A DNA stretch of 52,984 nucleotides from Dehalococcoidia bacterium (lineage in GTDB: Bacteria > Chloroflexota > Dehalococcoidia > UBA2979), in NCBI GenBank assembly GCA_019694855.1, contig JAIBBD010000008.1, positions 1 to 52,984 on the forward strand, read 5' to 3'. The translations under genes and the position numbers were made by a program. Below the pieces are notes generated by a model, which saw only the letters and a program-made list of their open reading frames with translations, ran no database searches and was not told the DNA's origin. This document shows positions 32,182 to 39,402 of the stretch, piece after piece; within the stretch, counting starts at the first letter, position 1, and every line of letters starts with the position of its first letter.

Positions 32182-32267
32182 GGCTTCCCTCCCCCGTCGC
32201 GTATCACCACAGCTGTAGGATCGCGCGGCGGCACAGGCGTTGCAGGTGCGAAACGTCGCCGGCGGGC

Positions 32268-32281
32268 GGGACGTTCGTCAC
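32268..32281 (+). promoter_or_regulatory. DosR-box-like site 1: GGGAC-GTTC-GTCAC
   Basis: An interrupted dyad in the divergent region upstream of the DevR/DosR-like regulator and the flavodoxin operon. It matches the mycobacterial DosR box core GGGAC-N4-GTCCC except one base. A second copy with identical half-sites is 101 bases further on. Confidence 0.5.
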
Positions 32282-32300
32282 GCCTCGAAAACGGGCGAGG

Positions 32301-32322
32301 CCCGCTGCCAGCCCGCTGCCAG
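32301..32322 (+). repeat. 11-base perfect tandem repeat
   Basis: CCCGCTGCCAG occurs twice back to back (32301-32311, 32312-32322) between the two DosR-box-like sites. It may only set spacing, or be chance slippage. Confidence 0.7.
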
Positions 32323-32368
32323 CGCGGGGGCCAATTCAGTCGGGAGGGCCATCAGTCCTGATTCCGGG

Positions 32369-32382
32369 GGGACTTCCGTCAC
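32369..32382 (+). promoter_or_regulatory. DosR-box-like site 2: GGGAC-TTCC-GTCAC
   Basis: Same half-sites and spacing as the site at 32268, 62 bases before the regulator start codon. The position suits activation or autoregulation of the regulator's own promoter. No clear sigma70 boxes are seen nearby. Confidence 0.5.
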
Positions 32383-32444
32383 GTGGCTCCCGAGGCGCGA
32401 GCAGCGAGACTGCCTGATAACGATAATCGGAGGAGGACCGTGCC

Positions 32445-33125
32445 GTGCCGGGAGGGGGACTCGTGACCACCGACCAGGAGCTGCGAGTGTTGCTGGTGGA
32501 CGACCACGCCGTCGTTCGGCGCGGTCTGCGGTCGCTGCTGACGCAGCCCGGCACGGCCATCGTGGGGGAGGCGGACACCGTCGCCTCGGCCGTGCAGGAG
32601 GCGATCCGGCTGAGCCCGGATGTCGTCGTCATGGACCTGCGGCTCCCGGATGGCTCGGGCATCGAGGCATGCCGGGAGATCCGCGCCGCCAAGCCGGACA
32701 CGAAAGTGCTGATCCTGACCTCGTACGCCGACGAGGACGCCCTCTTTTCCGCGGTCATGGCCGGCGCCTCAGGCTACGTCCTGAAAGACCTTGACCCGAG
32801 CCGGCTGCAGGACGCCGTGCGCACCGTCGGCGAGGGAGGCTCACTCCTCGACCCGAGCCTCACGACGACGCTCTTCTCGCGCCTGCGCCGGGGCATGACC
32901 GGCCATCCGGCCGACGACGTCTTCTCGGTGCTCACGCCCCAGGAGGACCGCATCCTCGACTTCATCGCCGACGGCCTCACGAACCGCGAGATCGCGGAGC
33001 GGCTCCACCTCAGCGAGAAAACCGTGAAGAACTACGTATCCGAGATCTACTCGAAGCTGAACGTCGAGCGGCGCTCGCAGGCGGCGACCATGGCGACCGA
33101 GCGCCGGCTGCGCAAACAGCAGTGA
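32445..33125 (+). CDS. NarL/LuxR-type response regulator, DevR/DosR-like
   Basis: A 226-residue regulator. In the receiver domain (about 12-130) are Asp19/Asp20, phospho-acceptor Asp64 in VMDLRLPDGSGIE, and Lys114. A long linker (130-160) precedes a LuxR helix-turn-helix (163-222) with GLTNREIAERLHLSEKTVKNYVS, cited in two parts: GLTNREIAERL and HLSEKTVKNYVS. From memory, the segments RLPDG.GIE.CR, ILTSY..., AGASGYV.KD, GGSLLD and EKTVKNYVS..., ERR.QAA..ATE follow mycobacterial DosR closely. The start GTG at 32445 has AGGAGG eight bases upstream. No kinase is adjacent; the PAS kinase at 13880 is the candidate partner. Two DosR-box-like sites precede it. Confidence 0.93.
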   Translation: MPGGGLVTTDQELRVLLVDDHAVVRRGLRSLLTQPGTAIVGEADTVASAVQEAIRLSPDVVVMDLRLPDGSGIEACREIRAAKPDTKVLILTSYADEDALFSAVMAGASGYVLKDLDPSRLQDAVRTVGEGGSLLDPSLTTTLFSRLRRGMTGHPADDVFSVLTPQEDRILDFIADGLTNREIAERLHLSEKTVKNYVSEIYSKLNVERRSQAATMATERRLRKQQ

Positions 33126-33141
33126 CGCGCCTGGTCAGCGG

Positions 33142-34092
33142 CTAGCCGCGCAGACGGCTCCACCAGCTCACACGCCCGGCCGGTGGCGGCGCGACCGGCA
33201 TCGAGGGCGTCAGGACCGTCGTTTGCTGTTCGCGGATCCCTCGCGCGACATACTCCATCTGCATGCGCATCGACGTGAGTTCATCCTGGAGCACGACGTG
33301 CGCGCGCACGTCGCGGGGGAGATCGGCCACGGCGACCAGCCGGTAGGCGTCGACCGGTGCGCGGTTGATGGCCAGCCCCTCGAAGGCGGCGTCGTGGAAC
33401 GCCGGAAGGGCGTATACGCCGCCTTCGCGCCCGTTGTGCGTGGCCCGAGCGAGCACCGGCTGCACCGTCCGCAGCATGGGATCGCTGGCGACCAGCCCGT
33501 AGACCGACCAGTCCCAGCCCCAGTTGAGTCGCCAGTTTGAGTGGATGCCGCCGTCGACGGCCTCGCGAGACAGCCACACGGGACGCACGTGCTTGAACCA
33601 CTCCTCGCGGCGCAGCACGAAGCCGATCGAATTGAACGTGCGGGCCTCGAACAGGAGCGACGGATAGTCCGCATTCGAGAGCAAGCCTGCCGAGCCGCAT
33701 GGACCTGCGAGCAGACTGAGGCAGAGCCACGAGTCGCGATGCTGCCGCTCATACCATTCTGCGAGCGCCAGGACGTCCGGCGACACGAGTAGATCTTCCT
33801 CGAGGTACAGGTTCAGCTCGGAACCGACCGCGAACGTCTCGTCGAGCGTGAGGAACGGGTTCAGGGTGATCCCGCGACGCTCCGAGTTGATGCGGAGGTC
33901 GTAGTCGACGCCCGCGAGCAGCTCGGCAGCGATGGGGGCGAACTCCTCGGCTCGTCCGCCGGGCTCGACGCGGACGATGACGCTCCACCCATCGAGGTCA
34001 TTCGTCACCAGTGATTCCAGCAGCCCTCGAAACAGGTGGGGCCGGCTCATCGCGGTGATCGTGATCGTCCGCTGGTACTGCATCATCGCCAT
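33142..34092 (-). CDS. GT-A-like glycosyltransferase-related protein
   Basis: A 316-residue soluble protein with features of a nucleotide-sugar transferase fold. The N-terminal strand RTITITAMSRP is followed by helix LFRGLLESLV. An acidic LYLEEDLLVSPDVLALAEWY motif at about residues 95-114 is placed like the metal-binding EDD of GNT-I-type enzymes. A later aromatic LNWGWDWSVYG segment and a disordered Pro-rich tail complete it. I am fairly sure of the fold and unsure of the activity. It stands alone, 16 bases beyond the convergent regulator gene. Its stop lies in a 12-base palindrome (GCGGCTAGCCGC, 33138-33149). Confidence 0.65.
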   Translation of the reverse strand: MAMMQYQRTITITAMSRPHLFRGLLESLVTNDLDGWSVIVRVEPGGRAEEFAPIAAELLAGVDYDLRINSERRGITLNPFLTLDETFAVGSELNLYLEEDLLVSPDVLALAEWYERQHRDSWLCLSLLAGPCGSAGLLSNADYPSLLFEARTFNSIGFVLRREEWFKHVRPVWLSREAVDGGIHSNWRLNWGWDWSVYGLVASDPMLRTVQPVLARATHNGREGGVYALPAFHDAAFEGLAINRAPVDAYRLVAVADLPRDVRAHVVLQDELTSMRMQMEYVARGIREQQTTVLTPSMPVAPPPAGRVSWWSRLRG

Positions 34093-34209
34093 CCTGATCG
34101 AGCCAAGCCGGGGCGCGCAAGCCGTAATGAGGGACTACGCCGTGCTTTGGGCCAGCGGCGACCCTAGAATCGGGAGCAGGTGTAGACCGCGAACGACAGG
34201 AGGATTCCG

Positions 34210-34665
34210 ATGTTTCGCAAGGTACTCGTGACGGTGGACCGTTCACCCTTCGCCGAGGCGGCCCTCGACCGCGTCCCTGACATCAACGCCGAGGCCGTCG
34301 TCATCCTGCACGTCGTCGAGCCGGTGGCGAGCATCCTCGCGCGCGAGGTGCCCGCCTTCGATGTTCCGCCCGACATCGCGACGAGCATCAGCCAGGCCGA
34401 ACGAGAAGCCGCGGCGGCATACCTCTCGGAAGCCGCGACGAAACTGCGCGGCGCGGGGGTCGGCCAGGTCAGCACGCTGATGCGCGAAGGGCGTCCCGGG
34501 CCAGAGATCGTCGCCGCCGCACGCGAGGAAGGCTGCGACCTGGTCGTGATGAGTACGCACGGCCGCTCCGGCATCCGCCGAGCGCTGCTGGGCTCGGTGG
34601 CGAACCACGTCACGACGCACGTCGAAGACGGCGCGATCCTCCTCGTGCGGCCGCCGCAGGACTGA
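34210..34665 (+). CDS. Universal stress protein (UspA family)
   Basis: A 151-residue USP: start MFRKVLVTVDRSPFAE, binding loop STHGRSGIRRALLGSVANHV (THG, nine residues, GS), ending ILLVRPP. The residue after VTVD is Arg instead of the usual Gly-Ser. A strong GACAGGAGGA site precedes the ATG. Upstream, GGGACTACG at 34131 resembles a single DosR-box half-site. It is monocistronic, with a strong terminator downstream. Confidence 0.93.
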   Translation: MFRKVLVTVDRSPFAEAALDRVPDINAEAVVILHVVEPVASILAREVPAFDVPPDIATSISQAEREAAAAYLSEAATKLRGAGVGQVSTLMREGRPGPEIVAAAREEGCDLVVMSTHGRSGIRRALLGSVANHVTTHVEDGAILLVRPPQD

Positions 34666-34692
34666 CCCGTCCGTCCCACGCGGCCAATACGA

Positions 34693-34722
34693 GAAGCGGC
34701 CTCCCTTTCGGGAGGCCGCTTC
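34693..34722. terminator. Strong hairpin terminator between convergent genes
   Basis: Perfect 13-base stem: GAAGCGGCCTCCC at 34693-34705 and its complement at 34710-34722, loop TTTC. It lies between the USP gene (plus) and the acyl-CoA dehydrogenase gene (minus). Confidence 0.8.
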
Positions 34723-34742
34723 GATTCGCGCCGAGAGCGGAC

Positions 34743-35963
34743 CTACCCGCGAGGCAGGCCGAGGCCGCGGGTGGCGATGATGTTGCGCTGAATCTCGTTG
34801 GAGCCGCCCGCAATAGTGATGACCACGGTGCTCACGTACTGCTGCGTGTGCTTGGCGTGCAGCGGCGCGTACGGCTCATTGGCAGCCCAGAGGTTGCCGT
34901 AGAGGCCGAACACCTTCGTGCCCGTACGGGCGATGCGCTGCGACAGCTCGGTCGAGTACGCCTTGCCCATCGAGGCCTCGTAGTTCGGGATGATGCCGCG
35001 CGACTGCATGGAAGCGATGCGCATCGAGAGGTTGTTGTTGACTTCGACCTCCGTGGCGCGGTCCGCGACCTCGCGGCGGAGCAGCCCGAGGCGGTTTGGG
35101 GTGTCGCCGTTGCGGACGTGGTCGACCATCTCGTCCACGAGACGCTTCTGCTGGGTGGCGCCGGCGATGTTCGAGCGCTCGAAGTCGAGCAGGGTCATGC
35201 CGACGTACCAGCCGCGGTTGATCTCACCGACCACCTGGTCGACCGGGACGCGCACGTCCTCGTAGAACGTCTCGTTCGTGGCGTGGTGCCAGCCCATCGA
35301 GATGATCGGGCGGACGCCGATGCCGGGCGTCTTCATGTCGACCATCAGGAACGAAATGCCGCGATGCTTCGGCGCATCGGGGTCGGTGCGCACCAGCATG
35401 TAGATCCAGTTCGACTTGTGACCGGCCGAGGTCCACAGCTTCTGGCCGTTGATGACGAACTCGTCGCCGTCGCGCACCGCGCGCGTCTGTAGCGACGCGA
35501 GGTCAGAACCGGCGCCTGGCTCCGAGTAGCCCTGCGCCCACAGGTACTCACCCGAGAGCGTCTTCGGCAGGAACTTCTTCTTCTGCTCCTCGGTGCCATG
35601 CACGAGCAGCGTCGAGCCGAGCTGGGCCACACCGCCGTTGCTGCCGGGGTCCGGAGCCTCCGCGCGGGATAGCTCCTGCTTGAGGATGAACTGCTCCATC
35701 GTCGACAGGCCGCCCCCGCCGTACTCCTTCGGCCAGCCCGCGGCCACCCAGCCGTGCTCCTGCAGCGCCGACGCCCAGTCGCGGGCGGCAGCCTGCGCCT
35801 CCGGAGTGCCATGCATCATGTCCTGCTGCCAGTCGGCCTCCGGCTGGATCGCTGCCTCGAGGCGGATTGCCGCGTCGCGGTAGTACGCCGGCAGGCGGTC
35901 GGCGATGTGCTTGCGCACCTGCTCTCGGAACGCGGCCTGCTCTGGCGTGTCGCTCCAGTCCAT
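34743..35963 (-). CDS. Acyl-CoA dehydrogenase (copy A of divergent pair)
   Basis: A 406-residue acyl-CoA dehydrogenase of the FadE type. It starts MDWSDTPEQAAFREQV. It has the FAD/substrate segment WAQGYSEPGAGSDLASLQT, then RDGDEFVINGQKLWTS, and the C-terminal IAGGSNEIQRNIIATRGLGLPRG, which I cite as IAGGSNEIQRNIIATR. It is strongly similar over its whole length to the divergent copy at 36136, so the two come from a duplication. The start at 35963 has GGGAGGA upstream; the longer frame is rejected. Such enzymes take part in beta-oxidation or in oxidation of branched/cyclic acyl-CoA, and often work as alpha-beta heteromers in Actinomycetota. Confidence 0.94.
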   Translation of the reverse strand: MDWSDTPEQAAFREQVRKHIADRLPAYYRDAAIRLEAAIQPEADWQQDMMHGTPEAQAAARDWASALQEHGWVAAGWPKEYGGGGLSTMEQFILKQELSRAEAPDPGSNGGVAQLGSTLLVHGTEEQKKKFLPKTLSGEYLWAQGYSEPGAGSDLASLQTRAVRDGDEFVINGQKLWTSAGHKSNWIYMLVRTDPDAPKHRGISFLMVDMKTPGIGVRPIISMGWHHATNETFYEDVRVPVDQVVGEINRGWYVGMTLLDFERSNIAGATQQKRLVDEMVDHVRNGDTPNRLGLLRREVADRATEVEVNNNLSMRIASMQSRGIIPNYEASMGKAYSTELSQRIARTGTKVFGLYGNLWAANEPYAPLHAKHTQQYVSTVVITIAGGSNEIQRNIIATRGLGLPRG

Positions 35964-36135
35964 CGATGTCCTCCCTCGCCTCAGGTTTGCGTGTATGTGC
36001 CTCGCGAGAATACAACGCGCGCGGATGCCGCGCTGCACTTCGCGAGGGCCTTTCCTGCCCCTCCGATTGGGAATTCGAGGCGGCCGGACGCGGACAGCCG
36101 TTATGATGGCGGCCAAAGCAGTTTAGGAGGACGAA

Positions 36136-37359
36136 ATGGACTGGAACGACACCCCGGAGCAGGCGGCCTTTCGCACCGAGGTGCGCCAGTTCATCGCCGC
36201 CGAGTTGCCTGCGTATTACCGCTCGATGGAGAAGCGCCGTGCCGCGGCGACCCGTCCCGAAGGCAACGACTGGATGACCGACCTCCTCCTGGGCGACGAC
36301 GAGGCGCGCGCTGCCGCTGCGGACTGGAACAACGCGCTCCTCGCGCGCGGCTGGGCGCAGCCCGGCTGGCCGAAGGAGTACGGCGGGGGCGGCCTGTCGA
36401 CGATGGAGCAGTTCATCCTCAAGCAGGAGCTAACACGTGCCGAGGCGCCCGAGGTAGGCAGCACCGGCGGCGGCGGCCAGATCGGCCCGACTCTCCTCGT
36501 GCACGGAACAGAGGAGCAGAAGCGCCACTACCTCCCTGGCACGCTCTCCGGGGAGTACCTCTGGGCGCAGGGCTACTCAGAGCCAGGCGCCGGTTCTGAC
36601 CTCGCGTCGCTGCAGACACGCGCGGTGCGCGACGGTGACGAGTGGGTAATCAACGGCCAGAAGATGTGGACATCGAACGCGCACAAGGCGAACTGGGTGT
36701 TCCTCCTCGTGCGCACCGACCCGCAGGCGCCGAAGCACCGCGGCATCTCGTTCCTGATGGCGGACATTAAATCGCCCGGCATCACGATCCGCCCCATCGT
36801 GAGCATGGGCGGCTGGCACGTGACCAACGAGGTCTTCTACGAGAACGTCCGCATTCCCGCCGACCAGATGGTGGGCGAGGAGAACCGCGGCTGGTACGTC
36901 GGCATGACCCTCCTCGACTACGAGCGCTCCGCGATCTCCGGCGCGATGCAGCAGCAGAAGTCGCTCGGCGAAATTCTCGACGAGGTGCGCGGCGGCCGAA
37001 CGCCGAGCAGGCGGGAGTTGGTACGCGCCGAGATCGCCGACCGCCACATCGAGATCGAGGTCAACACGAACCTGAACATCCGCATCGCGACGATGCAGGC
37101 GCGCGGGATGGTCCCCAACTACGAGGCCTCGATGGTGAAGGCGTATTCCTCGGAACTCTCGCAGCGGCTCGCACGAACGGGTGTGAAGACGTTCGGCCTC
37201 TACGGCCTGCTCTTCGACGCGGAGGAACCCCTGGCGCCGGTGCGCGCGAAGCACGTCCTCGCGTACGTCGGCAGCGTCGTTGGGACGATTGCGGGGGGGT
37301 CGAACGAGATTCAGCGCAACATCATCGCCACCCGCGGCCTCGGCTTGCCTCGAGGTTAG
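36136..37359 (+). CDS. Acyl-CoA dehydrogenase (copy B of divergent pair)
   Basis: A 407-residue paralogue of the 34743 gene. It starts MDWNDTPEQAAFRTEV and shares GWPKEYGGGGLSTMEQFILK, WAQGYSEPGAGSDLASL, and the GGSNEIQRNIIATRGLGLPRG end. Differences cluster in residues 30-60 and in the C-terminal helices (about 260-300). The ATG has TTTAGGAGGA upstream. It is divergent from copy A across 172 bases, with a TATGAT -10-like box at 36102-36107. Two closely similar enzymes facing apart suggest either isoenzymes for different acyl-CoA substrates or subunits of one heteromer. Confidence 0.94.
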   Translation: MDWNDTPEQAAFRTEVRQFIAAELPAYYRSMEKRRAAATRPEGNDWMTDLLLGDDEARAAAADWNNALLARGWAQPGWPKEYGGGGLSTMEQFILKQELTRAEAPEVGSTGGGGQIGPTLLVHGTEEQKRHYLPGTLSGEYLWAQGYSEPGAGSDLASLQTRAVRDGDEWVINGQKMWTSNAHKANWVFLLVRTDPQAPKHRGISFLMADIKSPGITIRPIVSMGGWHVTNEVFYENVRIPADQMVGEENRGWYVGMTLLDYERSAISGAMQQQKSLGEILDEVRGGRTPSRRELVRAEIADRHIEIEVNTNLNIRIATMQARGMVPNYEASMVKAYSSELSQRLARTGVKTFGLYGLLFDAEEPLAPVRAKHVLAYVGSVVGTIAGGSNEIQRNIIATRGLGLPRG

Positions 37360-37386
37360 TCCCTTCCTTGCTGACACCTCCGGTCG

Positions 37387-37417
37387 TTGACGAAATGCGT
37401 ATGTTATCGGCATACGC
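37387..37417 (+). promoter_or_regulatory. Promoter region with overlapping dyad before the peptide-binding lipoprotein
   Basis: TTGACG at 37387-37392 is a -35 match, and CATACG at 37411-37416 a poor -10 at 18 bases. A 7-base dyad (GCGTATG 37397-37403, CATACGC 37411-37417) overlaps the spacer and -10. TGTTATCG also occurs twice, at 37402 and 37427, 25 bases apart. This suggests an operator controlling the binding-protein gene. Confidence 0.4.
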
Positions 37418-37452
37418 GATTCGTTTTGTTATCGACGTAGTCGGAGGAAACC

Positions 37453-39237
37453 GTGCAGCAGGACAAACAAGGTGAAGCGGAGCGCCTGAGCGCCAACGTG
37501 CGGCTGGAGCGCCGCGCCGTACTGCGAGCCGGCTCGCTGGCCCTCGGCGGGCTCGCCGCCGCCGCACTGATCGGATGCGGCGGCGACGACGACAACGGAT
37601 CGGGCGAGGCGACGGGCACTGCCGCGGCGACGGGGACCGCGGCGGCCACCGGCCCGGGCCGCCTCGTCAAGGACGCCGACATGCCGTACCCGTACGAGTT
37701 TCCGGACCCCGCCGGGACCGCGAAGAAGGGCGGCAGCTTCGTCCACGGAAGCAACTTCCAGTTCACGCCGGCAGACCCGACGGTCAACCTCACCGGCGGC
37801 ACGCTGATCCAGTTCGCGCCCGTGTACGACCGACTGCTCGGCTACAAGATGGGGCCGACGGCAGACACGACGAAAGTCGATGTGATCCCTGGCCTCGCGG
37901 AGTCCTGGGAGCGTTCGCCGGACGGGCTCGCCATCACCTTCAAGCTGCGCGCGAACGCGAAGTGGCAGAACCGGCCGCCGCTGAACGGCCGCCCTTTCGT
38001 GGCCGAGGACGTGAAGTACGCCTACGAGCGCATGAAGGCGAGCGGCGCGGCCGCGAGCTTCTTCGTGGGCGTCAAGAGCATCGACGCGGTCGACCCGCGC
38101 ACCGTGAAGGTGTCGCTCGACCAGCCGCTGGTGGACTGGCTGACCGTCACGCCGCCGCGTCGAGAGGCGCCAATCTTCCCGAAGGAGACGGTCGACGCCG
38201 GGACGATCCAGAAGACGATCGTCGGCACCGCGGCGTTCATCGTGGACAAGCAGGAAGACCAGCGCATCACCTTCGTGAAGAACCCCGACTACTGGGGGCC
38301 TGCGCCCAACGTCGACGGCGGCGAGGTACGCGTAATCGTCGACCTCAATGCCCGCATCGCGGCGTTGCGCGCGGGCCAGCTCGACCACGCCGGCAACATC
38401 GCCAGCTCCTACCGCGACACGAAGTCGATCGCGGACACGATCCCGAACGTGCAGGTGCAGATGAGCCGCGTCACCTCAGGTGGCCATGGCTTCCTGATGA
38501 ACCCGGACAACCCGAAGTTCAAGGACGAGCGCGTCCGGCGAGCGCTGTCCCTCGCCGTGAACCGGGACGAGATGATTCAGATCGTGTATGGGGGCTACGG
38601 CCGCGTACACGGCCTCATCCCCTGGTTGTTCGCGTTCGAGCAGGAACCAAAGGGCGACCAGCTCGGCAAGTGGATGAAGTACGACCCGGCGCAGTCGAAG
38701 CAGCTCCTCGACGCCGCCGGTGTGAAAGACCTCGCGATCAACGAGGTGCACTACGACTACCTGCCAACCTGGAAACAGGACGGCGAGCTGCTCGTCGACC
38801 AGTACCGCAAGTCCGGAATCACCCTCAACCTGCGCACCGACGAGTACACCGCGTACACCTCGGTGCTCACGGGCCGCAAGATCGAAGAGGCGACCATCAC
38901 GGGCTGGGGCGTGAGCGGGACGACGCCCGACCCCTACGTCTACGACCAGCTCTACTCGAAGTCGCCGCAGAACCGGTGGCTCATCAATGACCCCGTCATT
39001 GACGACCTGTCGCAGAAGCAGCGGGTGGAGCTCGACCCGGCCAAGCGGCGCGCACTGATCAAACAGATCTACGACCGCGACATGGACATGGTGTACCGCT
39101 TCGCGTTCCCCGGCGGGAACGGCTTCTACCTCATGCAGCCGTGGGTGCGGAACATGCGTCCCTTCGGCGCGCTGGGCAGCAGCAGCGATGTCTGGGACAC
39201 GGGCATCCAGATGAAGGACCTCTGGATCGACAAGTAG
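37453..39237 (+). CDS. Peptide/nickel-type ABC transporter solute-binding lipoprotein (SBP_bac_5), Tat-like signal
   Basis: A 594-residue protein. The signal peptide has a twin-Arg-like motif (RRAVLRAG, near residue 20) and a lipobox LIGC (Cys near residue 40), so it is probably a folded, Tat-exported lipoprotein. A Gly/Thr/Ala linker with repeated TGTAAA follows. The binding domain has GLAESWERSPDGLAITFKLR (cited as GLAESWERSPDG), FVAEDVKYAYERM, and VRRALSLAVNRDEMIQ, typical of oligopeptide/nickel-type binding proteins. The start is a GTG at 37453 after CGGAGGAAA. No permease or ATPase genes adjoin. A strong terminator follows. Confidence 0.93.
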   Translation: MQQDKQGEAERLSANVRLERRAVLRAGSLALGGLAAAALIGCGGDDDNGSGEATGTAAATGTAAATGPGRLVKDADMPYPYEFPDPAGTAKKGGSFVHGSNFQFTPADPTVNLTGGTLIQFAPVYDRLLGYKMGPTADTTKVDVIPGLAESWERSPDGLAITFKLRANAKWQNRPPLNGRPFVAEDVKYAYERMKASGAAASFFVGVKSIDAVDPRTVKVSLDQPLVDWLTVTPPRREAPIFPKETVDAGTIQKTIVGTAAFIVDKQEDQRITFVKNPDYWGPAPNVDGGEVRVIVDLNARIAALRAGQLDHAGNIASSYRDTKSIADTIPNVQVQMSRVTSGGHGFLMNPDNPKFKDERVRRALSLAVNRDEMIQIVYGGYGRVHGLIPWLFAFEQEPKGDQLGKWMKYDPAQSKQLLDAAGVKDLAINEVHYDYLPTWKQDGELLVDQYRKSGITLNLRTDEYTAYTSVLTGRKIEEATITGWGVSGTTPDPYVYDQLYSKSPQNRWLINDPVIDDLSQKQRVELDPAKRRALIKQIYDRDMDMVYRFAFPGGNGFYLMQPWVRNMRPFGALGSSSDVWDTGIQMKDLWIDK

Positions 39238-39255
39238 CGGACAACTCGCGTTCCC

Positions 39256-39290
39256 ACGAACTTGGCCGGCCCGTCGCCGGCCAAGTTCGT
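39256..39290 (+). terminator. Very strong hairpin terminator after the binding-lipoprotein gene
   Basis: Perfect 15-base stem: ACGAACTTGGCCGGC at 39256-39270 and its complement at 39276-39290, with a 5-base loop. It isolates the binding protein from the following CoA-transferase gene. Confidence 0.82.
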
Positions 39291-39402
39291 TCCTCGACGC
39301 GTCTCGCGCCCCGCGCGCCGCCACTTGTCCCACCCGCGCCCGGACGAGTACACAGGGTGCGGGGGCCTCGATTGAGGCGCCGGCAGTGACACGGGGCAAT
39401 AC

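Noticed and set aside
33138-33149. 12-base perfect palindrome GCGGCTAGCCGC as a terminator
   Set aside because: It has no loop and contains the stop codon of the GT-like gene. It may be chance or a weak site, so it is not called as a terminator.
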